Assembly: GCF_001692325.1 (NCBI RefSeq)
Contig: NZ_LXKN01000017.1
Span: 21,502 to 85,501, forward strand
DNA length: 64,000 nt
Origin: Rhizobium sp. AC27/96
Lineage (GTDB): Bacteria > Pseudomonadota > Alphaproteobacteria > Rhizobiales > Rhizobiaceae
Direction: 5' to 3'
The notes below the pieces were generated by a model. That model did no database searches. It saw only the letters and a list, made by a program, of their open reading frames with translations, and was not told the DNA's origin. The translations under genes and the position numbers were made by a program. Below are positions 17,489-25,621 of this stretch, one piece after another. How positions within the stretch are numbered: position 1 is the stretch's first letter; the number at the start of each line of letters is the position of its first letter.

Positions 17489-18573
17489 TCGCCGGCCTCC
17501 GACGTCGTCACGACTTTCACGGTGGCGCCGTCGGCCAGGAATGCGCCACCGGCCTTCACGACATTTGCTTCCGCATCGATGCCACTGGCGATCTCTATGA
17601 GGTCTCCCTGGCGCCTGCCGATCGAAACGGACTTGCGCTCCACGTGGGTTGTGTCCGTCATGACAAAAACGTAGCTCATGCCATCTCGCTGGATCACTGA
17701 GGTTTGCGGCAGGGCAATGCTTTTTGTGACTGCGATATCGAAGGAGCCGGTCGCAAACTGACCTGATTGGGCCGCGGCGTCTTTGAGCGAGACATAGACA
17801 AGAGCGCGACCGGTTTCCTTTGCGACGGTCGGCGAGATGAGTCTCACCACGCCCGACAGCCTAGAAGAATTCGCCAGTTCGATTTGGACTGTCTGTCCTT
17901 GCCGGACCGAGTTCAGGAATTGCGCCGGCACCTCCGCCTGCCACTCGACGCGACCCTGACGGATGATCCGGAACATCTCTGTTCCCGACGAAACCACCGC
18001 ACCAAGCGTTGCTGACCTTGAAGAAATGATGCCATCGTCTGGAGCGATGATCCTGGTCTGTTGCAGCTTGATTTTTTCACCTTCAAGGGCTGCCTTTTCC
18101 GAGGCGACACTGGCTGCGGCCGTCCGCTGGGTGATCAGATACTGTGTCGTTGTTTGATCTGATAGCGCGCCGGTACCCGAGAGCTTATGGGCTCGATCAA
18201 CGTTTGCGTTGGCCTCGTCGAGATTTGCCTCGGCAGTCGCCACAGCCGCCTCCTGCTTATGAAGATCCGCAAGAACGCTTTCCGACGCGAGCTCTGCCAG
18301 CAGTTCTCCGCGTCTGACCTTGGAGCCGATGTCGACTGCGATACTGGCAATTTTCAAGCCTCCGGTCTCGGATGAGATTATAGCCTCTTGCCATGGTGCC
18401 AACCACCCGGAGGCAGGTACCGTTTGCGGCCATTGCTGGACGAGCGGCTTCACCAGTTCGACCGTGAGTGCGGCAGGAGCTGCCGTAGAGGTCTGCTGTG
18501 CAACGGACGAATTGACGCCATAGGCGACAAAGAGAAAAGAAGCGAAGGTCATACATGAGATCGGGCGATACAT
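17485..18573 (-). CDS. RND efflux periplasmic adaptor (HlyD/MFP family)
   Basis: Periplasmic adaptor of about 362 residues linking the RND pump to an outer-membrane channel. An N-terminal signal segment is followed after the processing region by a lipoyl half-motif, a coiled-coil hairpin (about residues 95-150, LHKQEAAVATAEANLDEA), the second lipoyl half (RIIAPDDGIISSRSATLGA) and beta-barrel and membrane-proximal domains. The start at 18573 follows AGGA at about 8 bases; the frame extends upstream to 18636 without family likeness. No lipobox cysteine is evident. It overlaps the pump gene by ATGA. The direct repeat at 18695-18709 lies 122 bases upstream. Confidence 0.9.
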   Translation of the reverse strand: MYRPISCMTFASFLFVAYGVNSSVAQQTSTAAPAALTVELVKPLVQQWPQTVPASGWLAPWQEAIISSETGGLKIASIAVDIGSKVRRGELLAELASESVLADLHKQEAAVATAEANLDEANANVDRAHKLSGTGALSDQTTTQYLITQRTAAASVASEKAALEGEKIKLQQTRIIAPDDGIISSRSATLGAVVSSGTEMFRIIRQGRVEWQAEVPAQFLNSVRQGQTVQIELANSSRLSGVVRLISPTVAKETGRALVYVSLKDAAAQSGQFATGSFDIAVTKSIALPQTSVIQRDGMSYVFVMTDTTHVERKSVSIGRRQGDLIEIASGIDAEANVVKAGGAFLADGATVKVVTTSEAGE

Positions 18574-18694
18574 ATCGTTTGTCCTGCGTGATCCAACGTT
18601 CGAATGATCGGTCGAGGCGCGACAAGGCTCGATCACACGGAACGCTAATTGGACAGACGATAATGGCTCGACCGCTAAGTGCTGTTAGGAATGC

Positions 18695-18709
18695 GTAAAG
18701 TTATGTAAA
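18695..18709 (+). promoter_or_regulatory. GTAAA-N5-GTAAA direct repeat, CpxR-type box
   Basis: An exact match to the CpxR consensus described in enterobacteria (GTAAA-N5-GTAAA). It lies in the gap between the sensor kinase stop (18727) and the adaptor start (18573). The adjacent response regulator belongs to the same OmpR/CpxR family, so control of the efflux operon by this regulator is a natural inference. The same element recurs at 21948-21962. Confidence 0.6.
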
Positions 18710-18726
18710 GATCCGGAGCAACAGAC

Positions 18727-19995
18727 TTAGGCTGCAATTTGAATGATGATCCTGAGCCCCGAATTGGGGCCGTTTTCGGCGCGAACGCTCCCACCCTGGA
18801 TCTCTAAAGTCTGACGCGCAATGGCAAGGCCAAGTCCATGGCCGGTGACCTCTGCGCTGTCCACACCGCGCTGAAACGGCTCGAAAATGCGCTCGATCTC
18901 GTCGTCCGGCACGCCAGGCCCATGATCACAAACAGTTATTCGCAGCATATGTGGGTGGGCTTGGTCCAAGTGTGCATCGACGATCACCTCGGTTTCATCC
19001 GCAGTGTATTTAACGGCATTTCGCACGACGTTTTCGAGCGCGCGATAAATCAGTTCACCGTTGGTATCGCTGACAAACGATGCCACGCCTTCCAGTCTGA
19101 CGACAACGCCTTTCGCCTTGGCTTCAAACCCGGCATCGTCAACGATGGCACCCAGCAGATCAATGATATCGATCTTGCTTTTCTCGAATGACGAAGCGTA
19201 GCCGGTGTTGAGCTTGGCCAGGGTCAGGATTTCATCGACCAGTGTATCCAATCGTTCGATTTCGCGATCCATCCTCTCCATCATAGCATCCAGTTTGGAC
19301 GGGTTTTGCCGCAGCACGCCGATCGCGGCCTGGATGCGGGAAAGTGGCGATCGAAGCTCGTGTGACACATCGTGATAGAGTCTCTGCTGGATCTCCTGAA
19401 GTGCCTGCAGTTTGGATGCGGTGGAATCGAAGTCCAGCCCGAGGTCGGAAATTTCGTCCTGGCGGCCACCGAATTTTTTACCAATGCGGATGCGAAAATC
19501 CCCCCGCGCCAAGGCATTGAGGCCGTCTTTCAAGGTCACGATCGGACCGGCGAGATAATATGCCAAGGCACAGGCCGCGATCAAACTTGCCACGGCATCG
19601 ACAAGAAACGGAAAGATCAGAAAACCGTATGTCTGCGCACCATTATCAATAAAATCGGCAGTGATTCGATAGCATTTCTGATCGGCACTCAAATATCGCT
19701 CATTTCGCTGATAGCCGTTCGCCTTCGCACAACTGACATCATCTGAAACGCTGACTTTCAGGTCGATTGGAGAGCCCGAGGTTCGCGCCATACGGGCGAC
19801 CGAGGGAAGAGCGGTCAGATTGTGATCGACAACCAGTGCTTCTGCGATCTCAATCAGAAAACGCTGCTTTCGAAGATCGAACTCACGCTGCGGCGGCTGA
19901 AATCCAAAGACATTGGTCAACAGGATGAGAACGCAAATCAGGCCGGCAATAGATAGCCAGACAACAACGAATAGTTTCCAGAACAGCTTGCTCAT
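18727..19995 (-). CDS. Sensor histidine kinase, CpxA/EnvZ-like, HAMP domain
   Basis: Membrane histidine kinase of 422 residues. TM1 is at about residues 8-29, a periplasmic domain of roughly 95 residues contains two cysteines (C89 and C108) that could form a disulfide, TM2 is at about 126-149, and a HAMP linker follows (PIVTLKDGLNALARGDF). The HisKA box SHELRSPLSR has phospho-acceptor H212. The ATP-binding domain carries the N box (RALENVVRNAVKYT), G1 box (DHGPGVP) and G2 box (GHGLGLAIA). Its start overlaps the response regulator stop by ATGA, so the two form a classical pair. Its stimulus is likely envelope stress or a pump substrate (inference). Confidence 0.94.
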   Translation of the reverse strand: MSKLFWKLFVVVWLSIAGLICVLILLTNVFGFQPPQREFDLRKQRFLIEIAEALVVDHNLTALPSVARMARTSGSPIDLKVSVSDDVSCAKANGYQRNERYLSADQKCYRITADFIDNGAQTYGFLIFPFLVDAVASLIAACALAYYLAGPIVTLKDGLNALARGDFRIRIGKKFGGRQDEISDLGLDFDSTASKLQALQEIQQRLYHDVSHELRSPLSRIQAAIGVLRQNPSKLDAMMERMDREIERLDTLVDEILTLAKLNTGYASSFEKSKIDIIDLLGAIVDDAGFEAKAKGVVVRLEGVASFVSDTNGELIYRALENVVRNAVKYTADETEVIVDAHLDQAHPHMLRITVCDHGPGVPDDEIERIFEPFQRGVDSAEVTGHGLGLAIARQTLEIQGGSVRAENGPNSGLRIIIQIAA

Positions 19996-20684
19996 CGATC
20001 CTGGACCAGTTGATATCCCTGGCCTCGCACCGTCCTGATCCAGGACTGGCCGTCGTTGCGCAACCCAAGTTTCTGCCTGATACTGCTGACATGGACGTCG
20101 ATGCCTCGATCGAACGGGGTCAATGCGCGCCCAAGCGCTCGACGGGAGATCTCGCTTTTGGAGACGAGTTGCCCGGCATTCCTCACCAAAACCTCAAGCA
20201 GATTGAATTCTGCGCCCGTCAAATCCAGGGGTTGTCCCTTCCATTCGGCACTTCTCGTGGACGGATAGAGGATGAGGTCTCCAGCCTGGACGAGGTTAAT
20301 GTCGAGATCGGGGTCGGTACCTCGATTGAGACGACGCATGATCGCCCTCAGCCTTGCGACGATTTCGCCCGGCGAACATGGTTTCGAGACATAATCATCG
20401 GCGCCAAGGTTAAGCCCTGTAATTCGGTCGACATTTTCTCCTCGGGCAGACAGCATGAGAACAGGGATACTGCTTGTCTTCCGGATGCGTTGAAGGACAT
20501 CTATGCCGTTGATGCGCGGCATCATCACATCGAGAATGACGATCTCATATGAGTTTGAGGTGGCTTCCTGAAGGCCAAGGCGAGGATCGTCGATGGCTCT
20601 GGCGTCGAAGCCTTCTTCTGCTAGATATTCGACGAGCAGCCCTGTCAGCTCCCTGTCGTCATCGATGAGAAGAACTTTTGTCAT
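19992..20684 (-). CDS. OmpR/CpxR-family response regulator
   Basis: Response regulator of 230 residues. The receiver domain has acidic pocket residues DDD at 8-10, phosphorylation site D52 (VILDVMMP) and switch lysine K101 (VSKPCSP). The C-terminal winged helix resembles OmpR/PhoB (LTGAEFNLLEVLV, RGIDVHVSSIRQKLG, IRTVRGQGYQL). Open frame continues upstream to 20825, but the family start MTKVLLIDDD is at 20684. Directly downstream with ATGA overlap is its kinase. Upstream of the gene are two GTAAA half-sites at 20716 and 20740, suggesting autoregulation (inference). Confidence 0.95.
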   Translation of the reverse strand: MTKVLLIDDDRELTGLLVEYLAEEGFDARAIDDPRLGLQEATSNSYEIVILDVMMPRINGIDVLQRIRKTSSIPVLMLSARGENVDRITGLNLGADDYVSKPCSPGEIVARLRAIMRRLNRGTDPDLDINLVQAGDLILYPSTRSAEWKGQPLDLTGAEFNLLEVLVRNAGQLVSKSEISRRALGRALTPFDRGIDVHVSSIRQKLGLRNDGQSWIRTVRGQGYQLVQDR

Positions 20685-20715
20685 TGACGTAATCCCAAGC
20701 CTTTTGGAGTGATCA

Positions 20716-20744
20716 GTAAACGCGTGCCGGGCAATTTTTGTAAA
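20716..20744 (+). promoter_or_regulatory. Two spaced GTAAA half-sites upstream of the response regulator
   Basis: GTAAA at 20716-20720 and again at 20740-20744, 24 bases apart start to start, in the 85-base gap before the regulator start. The spacing differs from the N5 boxes at 18695 and 21948 but equals about two helical turns. Possible autoregulatory contacts; weak. Confidence 0.3.
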
Positions 20745-20769
20745 TACTGACCGCATCCGCGATGGGCAC

Positions 20770-21651
20770 TCAGGTTTTGCTGTTGGCTTGGCTCTTCTTG
20801 TCGGTCCACCCTGGCGGCAGACCAAGTTTTCCGCCTATGGCACCCGCGATACCGGAGCCTCGGCCAAAGCTCTCACATGCAGTATACTTATTCCGTCCGC
20901 CGAGTGCCGACCAGACCTTCTGCTTTGAAGGGAGTGAACCGACACCCTTGAAGGGTGTGTCCCCCTTTACCAGCATTTTGGCAAAGTCATTTCCGAATGA
21001 ACCAGCAAGAGCGTAAGCATCGCCCACCGCCGAGACGCGTGCTGCCGTTGTAAAGGAATCCGCGCCTCGCGACCAGACCATGGCCGCCTTCTGCGCTCCG
21101 TCTGCGCCTATCGCTTCTGCCTCTGCATCAAGGCCACCCATTCCGATTGGTAGTCGCGGCACCGACACTGGCAGTACCGCGGCCGTTCCAAGTGACGTTA
21201 CCGTTGACACCCCTGCCGCGGTCTTATTGGTAGGTTTGATCGCGACGATTGATGCACGCACTGTCAAATCTGCAGGCTGACCAGGCCCTACAATCTCAAA
21301 CCTGTCACTCAATGCCACACATAAGGCTCTGTCCACCGCATTCGATGTAAGAGCTTGTTCGCGAAGATTTGGAACCGTGGCAGCCACGTTGACCGAGATG
21401 GTAGTTGGGACAATCCGGACGGTCTTTGCCATTGCAAGTGCGTGAGGGTCTACGCTCATCTCGCTCTTGGTCATGGTTCCATTCGATGGTTTCAGGTTTT
21501 GATAGGATGAAAGCGTCGTGCCCCGTTGAAGAGGCATGCTGGCGCAGCCTGAAAGGCAAATCATGAGTGCGACAGACATTGTTAGTTTCGTTCCCGAGGC
21601 CTGCGTAGGTCGGAGGTTGCAATCTTGAGGATTTTGATTCACCGGATACAT
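20770..21651 (-). CDS. DUF3313-like outer-membrane/periplasmic lipoprotein
   Basis: Predicted lipoprotein of about 293 residues. The segment TMSVALMICLSGC gives a signal peptide ending in a lipobox with the lipidated cysteine at about residue 36. The mature part begins ASMPLQRGTTLSSYQNL, which together with the later VDRALCVALSDRFEIV stretch resembles the DUF3313 family of uncharacterised lipoproteins. The ATG at 21651 is preceded by AGAG; an upstream ATG at 21684 is also possible. It lies 85 bases upstream of the response regulator start in the same orientation, so it may belong to the same envelope-stress unit. Function unknown. Confidence 0.68.
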   Translation of the reverse strand: MYPVNQNPQDCNLRPTQASGTKLTMSVALMICLSGCASMPLQRGTTLSSYQNLKPSNGTMTKSEMSVDPHALAMAKTVRIVPTTISVNVAATVPNLREQALTSNAVDRALCVALSDRFEIVGPGQPADLTVRASIVAIKPTNKTAAGVSTVTSLGTAAVLPVSVPRLPIGMGGLDAEAEAIGADGAQKAAMVWSRGADSFTTAARVSAVGDAYALAGSFGNDFAKMLVKGDTPFKGVGSLPSKQKVWSALGGRNKYTACESFGRGSGIAGAIGGKLGLPPGWTDKKSQANSKT

Positions 21652-21947
21652 AAACTCTCTTTTAGTAAGGGGTCTACGTGGCAATTTTTATAAAGGTTTC
21701 CATCCGTTATGTTGGAACTGACAGATGAAAGGCTGAGAGCAGGCAGTCGGCCAAAATCTTCTTCAGATCGCATTTTCCCGAATTCCAATGGAAGAGAGGC
21801 GGAACACAATTTCGAGTATTGAATAGGTACGAAACGAGGGGACATTGGCTACTTGGATCGGTTTCTGGCATAGGAAAATTGCATCCCGCTATGTCGCCGT
21901 TCGAAACCGGATGTAGCAGATCTTTTGTTAAGCTCCGTTAGACCATC

Positions 21948-21962
21948 GTAAAGTTGTGTAAA
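21948..21962 (+). promoter_or_regulatory. Second GTAAA-N5-GTAAA direct repeat
   Basis: Exact GTAAA, five bases (GTTGT), GTAAA. It is nearly identical to the site at 18695-18709 (GTTAT spacer), including the G following each repeat. It lies about 297 bases upstream of the lipoprotein start on the opposite strand. Duplication of such a specific 16-base pattern around one two-component locus supports a regulon of its own. Confidence 0.55.
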
Positions 21963-22186
21963 GACGTATTCCCCTTGTCGCCATTGGCAACCGCTGGGGC
22001 GAAGTGCGGGCTTGATAGAAAGGCACAGTTTAACGTCGGAGTGGCGACTATGAGACCGAAATTCCTTTGGCCTTGCGAACGCTGTGAGATGCTGCCTGAC
22101 CTAGGAGTGAGGCGTGCAACTCGGAGGCGCGTACGCGTCCTCCCAAACGCATCATTTGCGACTTCCATCTGAAAGCTCAAGCAGCT

Positions 22187-22226
22187 CTTCTCGTGGGGAC
22201 ACTTTATATAATGAACCCACGAGAAG
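22187..22226. repeat. Perfect 11-bp inverted repeat with 18-base AT-rich loop
   Basis: CTTCTCGTGGG (22187-22197) and CCCACGAGAAG (22216-22226) enclose an AT-rich loop containing TTTATATAAT. It is located ten bases downstream of the SDR gene stop on the minus strand. It may be the SDR terminator, a protein-binding dyad, or a protected palindrome of a small RNA. No T-run follows the stem. Confidence 0.5.
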
Positions 22227-22236
22227 GTAAGGAAGG

Positions 22237-23079
22237 TTAGGCGTTTGTGGAAATGTCCGTTGACGCGGCTATGTCCTTCTGTGTCGAGAGCGCTGCCAGG
22301 CGATCAGTCAGCGCCTTGAAGATGATCCCCCAGGAATCTGAGCCAAGGACGATCCGCTTCGGCGCCGGCTCCTGATCAACGCTTGCGAGGATGATTGCCG
22401 ACATCTTTGCAGGGTCGCCCAGAGGCTGGCGTGACGTGTCTTTCATCATCGCGTGAACCATGGCCGCCGGCGTACCTTTGTACGCCTCCAAAGGCTCGCC
22501 AAGCTGTGCCCCACCGAAACGAAAATTCGTGCGGGCGCTGCCCGGCTCGATGATAGTCACCCCGATCTTGAAGGGTGCGAGTTCAATCGACAACGCGTCC
22601 AGGAAGCCTTCCAGCCCCCATTTTCCCGCATGATACAATGATCCACCGGGAAGGACCGCCTGGCCACCGAACGTGGACAGACCGATGATCCGGCCGCCGC
22701 CTTGAGTACGCAGGTGAGGCAGTGCCGCACGCACAAGCCTGATCGGGCCGATAAGATTGGTCGACAGTTGATGATCGACCTGTTCGTCGCTGAACTCCTC
22801 CGCAGCGCCGAACAAGCCGTAGCCGGCGTTGCTAACGATGACATCGATCTTGCCGAGATCAGCGAAAGCCTTGTTTACGACTCGTTGGATACCGGTCGTG
22901 TCCGTCATATCCAGGTGGTCCAGCCACAGCAGATCGCCATACTTCTCCGCTAAATCGTCCATCGCACCCATCTTGCGGGTGGTGCCGGCGACGCGATCGC
23001 CGCGTGCGAGGAGTTGTTCCGTCATGGCGCGACCGAAACCGCTATTCACGCCGGTAATTAACCAGGTGCGTTGTGTCAT
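22237..23079 (-). CDS. Short-chain dehydrogenase/reductase
   Basis: Classical SDR of 280 residues using NAD(P). Coenzyme motif GVNSGFGRAM replaces the usual TGxxxGIG pattern at residues 10-19; NAG is at 84-86 and the catalytic triad is S135, Y149 and K153 (YHAGK). The DRVAGTTRK segment with basic residues suggests NADPH preference. It diverges from the AraC gene at 23215, sharing a 135-base gap, so that regulator may control it. Substrate not identifiable from sequence. Confidence 0.9.
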   Translation of the reverse strand: MTQRTWLITGVNSGFGRAMTEQLLARGDRVAGTTRKMGAMDDLAEKYGDLLWLDHLDMTDTTGIQRVVNKAFADLGKIDVIVSNAGYGLFGAAEEFSDEQVDHQLSTNLIGPIRLVRAALPHLRTQGGGRIIGLSTFGGQAVLPGGSLYHAGKWGLEGFLDALSIELAPFKIGVTIIEPGSARTNFRFGGAQLGEPLEAYKGTPAAMVHAMMKDTSRQPLGDPAKMSAIILASVDQEPAPKRIVLGSDSWGIIFKALTDRLAALSTQKDIAASTDISTNA

Positions 23080-23214
23080 TGTTCAATCCTTTTAGATCAG
23101 TGACTGGTTACCGGCGCCTGGCGGCGCCCCTTACATCCAGCAAGTGGATAGTAGTGCTGGGGGATCAGATTATTAATGCTTGATCTTCTCAATTTTTAGC
23201 GCCATCGTCTGATT

Positions 23215-24129
23215 ATGCAGGATGACCCATTCTCGGATTTCCTCAATCTCATCAGCGCGCGGTCTGTCCTGTCGGGTGGATTGGTGGCGGGTGGCCCATG
23301 GGCGATCGCCATTCCACCGCCCGATAAGATCAAGTTCTGGGGCGTCGTACGAGGCAACTGCTGGCTCTTGATTGAGGGCGAGGCAGCACCGATCCATCTT
23401 GAGGAAGGCGATGTGTTCCTCCTCTCCGCCCCTCGCGCAGTCGTCATGGCCAGCGACCTGGCTGCGCCCCTAGTCGACCTGGACGATGTCTTGAAATACC
23501 GTGTGGGTGCCGTTGCCCACCACGGAACCGGCGACGATTGCTTCGTGATCGGCGGGAATGTTGAACTGAATGCAGAATATGGTCAGCTTCTGACCGGAGC
23601 CCTGCCACCATTCATTCACGTTCACGCGGGATCGCGACGAGCGCAGACACTCTGTTGGCTCATGGACCAACTCATCCAAGAACGTGAGGACGATCCACCG
23701 GGTGCATACGTTGCCTCAACGCAGCTAGCCCATCTGATGTTCATCCAGATATTGCGCGCTCACTTCGAGACGACCAAACCCTTGACGGCGGGGTGGCTAA
23801 GAGCGGTGACCGACAGGCGCCTCTCTCCGGCGCTCCGGTTGATGCACAACGACCCCGGTCGATCCTGGCGGCTCGAAGAATTGGCGAGGGCTGCGGCCAT
23901 GTCGCGCGCGACGTTCGCCTTATATTTCAAAACCGTCGCGGGAATTGCGCCGATGTCCTACCTGACGGAGTGGCGGATGCGACTTGCGGAGCAAGCCATT
24001 CGCGAAAACTCGGTCCATATCGGCGACATTGGACGATCGCTCGGCTATACGTCGGAGAGCGCGTTCAGCAACGCCTTCAAGCGCGTCACCGGGCGTCCTC
24101 CGATGCGCTTCAAAAATGCAGCGGGCTGA
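23215..24129 (+). CDS. AraC family regulator with cupin-type N-terminal domain
   Basis: Regulator of 304 residues. An AraC-binding cupin-like domain occupies about residues 10-190 (VRGNCWLLIEGEAAPIHLEEGDVFLL). Two helix-turn-helix units follow at about 205-300: WRLEELARAAAMSRATFALYFK, and the second ending in the typical SAFSNAFKRVTGRPPMRF. Relatives with this N-domain usually sit beside oxidoreductase genes. It is divergent from the SDR gene, its most likely target (inference). Confidence 0.92.
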   Translation: MQDDPFSDFLNLISARSVLSGGLVAGGPWAIAIPPPDKIKFWGVVRGNCWLLIEGEAAPIHLEEGDVFLLSAPRAVVMASDLAAPLVDLDDVLKYRVGAVAHHGTGDDCFVIGGNVELNAEYGQLLTGALPPFIHVHAGSRRAQTLCWLMDQLIQEREDDPPGAYVASTQLAHLMFIQILRAHFETTKPLTAGWLRAVTDRRLSPALRLMHNDPGRSWRLEELARAAAMSRATFALYFKTVAGIAPMSYLTEWRMRLAEQAIRENSVHIGDIGRSLGYTSESAFSNAFKRVTGRPPMRFKNAAG

Positions 24130-24424
24130 CAAATTTTCGAACGAAGCCTAGGTTGGACGCCTTTCAGATGGCACGCAACTTATTGATGTTTGTGCGTAAA
24201 TCTATGTGGCGGTAAGGTCACGAGCAACGCAAGTCATGATCCTTACTATTTCAATCGTGTCAGGCTCAGATCCGGCGCCAGCCCGCAGTCGAGTTTGACA
24301 ACATGCTTAGGGAAGAGCAGATAATGGCTGTCGATCTCTAGGCTGGTACCTTCCGCGCCGCTACGCTTGGAGCGTTTCCCTTTAGCCGCGTTGTTTTTTC
24401 GGCGTTGCAAGCCATTTTGTCCAC
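24130..24424. other. Gap between convergent AraC and LacI genes
   Basis: About 295 bases. A short frame on the minus strand (24246-24428) has no ribosome-binding site or similarity and I do not call it. The only structure noticed is a weak hairpin ACGCT-TGG-AGCGT near 24364-24376. Confidence 0.4.
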
Positions 24425-25465
24425 TCAAGTTTTCAGACTGCTTGCCCGTACCACGAGTTCATGAGCTAGGACCGTGATGTCGTTTTCCGTCTCATCCTCG
24501 ATAAGCGCCTTCAGCTTCCGCACGGATAGTTCCGCCATATCGCGTCGGGGAAGGCGGACTGTCGTTAGCGGTGGATCCATAACGTTCGAAAAGCTGAGGT
24601 CGTCGAAGCCCGCGACGGCAATGTCCTGCGGTACCCGCAATCCCTGTTCTTTCAGAGCTGCGATCAGGCCATAAGCGGATTCGTCGTTCGAGCAGAAAAT
24701 GGCGTCCGGTCGTGGCGGCATGCCGCTTATCCGGGCTGCGGCTTGTCGCCCATCCTCTATCCTGAAACCTGCCTGGATGAAGAGGTCGCGGGAAGATGGC
24801 AGGCCGTGGTCAGCAAGTGCCAGTTTCCAGCCTTGCTTACGGGCGATGGCGACTGCTTCCTTGGGTGGGCCACCAAGATGGGCGATGCGCTTGTAGCCCT
24901 GCTTTGCAAGATGATCGACGACATCGTAAGCGGCCTTTACCTCATCGATCTGAACGCCGCTGATGCCGTCAAGGTTGGGTGTCGGGCTCAACGTTCGGAC
25001 AATCGGCATACGCCGTCCTGCAGCGATGCATTCAAGAATCCTCGGCGGGCAGTAATTGGAGGTCAGGAGAACGCCGTCGATGCTTCCGGCGAGCAGTTCG
25101 TCTACATAGCGGTCCGATCGATGCGGATCGACCGCTATATGAGCGATCATGATGTCGTAACCGCAATCATAGGCGGCCTGATCGATGTGCATCAAAAGGT
25201 CGGGAAAATTGGGATTGGCAAGGTTCGGAATAAGAACCAGCATCAACCTGCTGCGCTTCAACCGCAGGGAGCGCGCGTGGCGATTGACCGCATATCCGGC
25301 CTCCTTCGCAGCCTGAGCAACCCTTTGTCTTGTCTCTTCCGTAATTGGCGGAAGGCCGGCGAGCGCTCGGCTGACGGTCGAAGCGGATACGCCAGCAATG
25401 CGGGCAATATCGGCCATCGTTGGAATGCGTGCCTCATTGGCTATGGTCGGCTTGCGTTTTGGCAT
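24425..25465 (-). CDS. LacI family transcriptional regulator
   Basis: Sugar-responsive repressor of 346 residues. The DNA-binding domain is at about residues 15-70 (TMADIARIAGVSASTVSRALAG, then hinge helix region VNRHARSLRLKRS). A periplasmic-binding-protein-like effector domain follows, with the usual SNDESAYGLIAALKEQG and AGFDDL stretches. It is divergent from the sugar cluster at 25622, and the gap carries two perfect CGCAATCGATTGCG palindromes that fit LacI-type operators. Likely a local repressor released by the cluster's sugar (inference). Confidence 0.94.
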   Translation of the reverse strand: MPKRKPTIANEARIPTMADIARIAGVSASTVSRALAGLPPITEETRQRVAQAAKEAGYAVNRHARSLRLKRSRLMLVLIPNLANPNFPDLLMHIDQAAYDCGYDIMIAHIAVDPHRSDRYVDELLAGSIDGVLLTSNYCPPRILECIAAGRRMPIVRTLSPTPNLDGISGVQIDEVKAAYDVVDHLAKQGYKRIAHLGGPPKEAVAIARKQGWKLALADHGLPSSRDLFIQAGFRIEDGRQAAARISGMPPRPDAIFCSNDESAYGLIAALKEQGLRVPQDIAVAGFDDLSFSNVMDPPLTTVRLPRRDMAELSVRKLKALIEDETENDITVLAHELVVRASSLKT

Positions 25466-25522
25466 CGGCCCTCTGCGACGGGATCATTTCATCCTTCCTA
25501 GCATGAATATGTCATGATGCTC

Positions 25523-25569
25523 TTGCACGCAATCGATTGCGCTGTTAGGTTTACGCAATCGATTGCGTA
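25523..25569 (+). promoter_or_regulatory. Tandem LacI-type operators CGCAATCGATTGCG with promoter overlap
   Basis: Two perfect 14-base palindromes, 25528-25541 and 25554-25567, centred 26 bases apart; the second extends to an 18-base perfect palindrome (25552-25569). TTGCAC at 25523-25528 and TAGGTT at 25546-25551, spaced 17 bases, could be the promoter of the rightward operon, with one operator in the spacer and one just after the -10. The promoter reading is inference; the palindromes are certain. Confidence 0.8.
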
Positions 25570-25621
25570 GATGCACGGTCAGGCGAGGAGACGCTGGCTA
25601 TGCATTCCGGGAGGAGATGCG

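Larger units (their letters stand above)
21652..22236. other. 585-base gap with regulatory elements and no clear gene
   Basis: Only overlapping short frames are present on both strands; none has a ribosome-binding site or a recognisable product. The gap contains the direct repeat at 21948-21962 and the long inverted repeat at 22187-22226. It could carry an unannotated small RNA or the upstream leader of the lipoprotein gene. Confidence 0.45.

Noticed and set aside
21938..22180. Overlapping 70-80 residue frames on both strands in the large gap
   Set aside because: Compositionally unremarkable, no start signal, and the plus-strand frame begins inside the direct repeat box.
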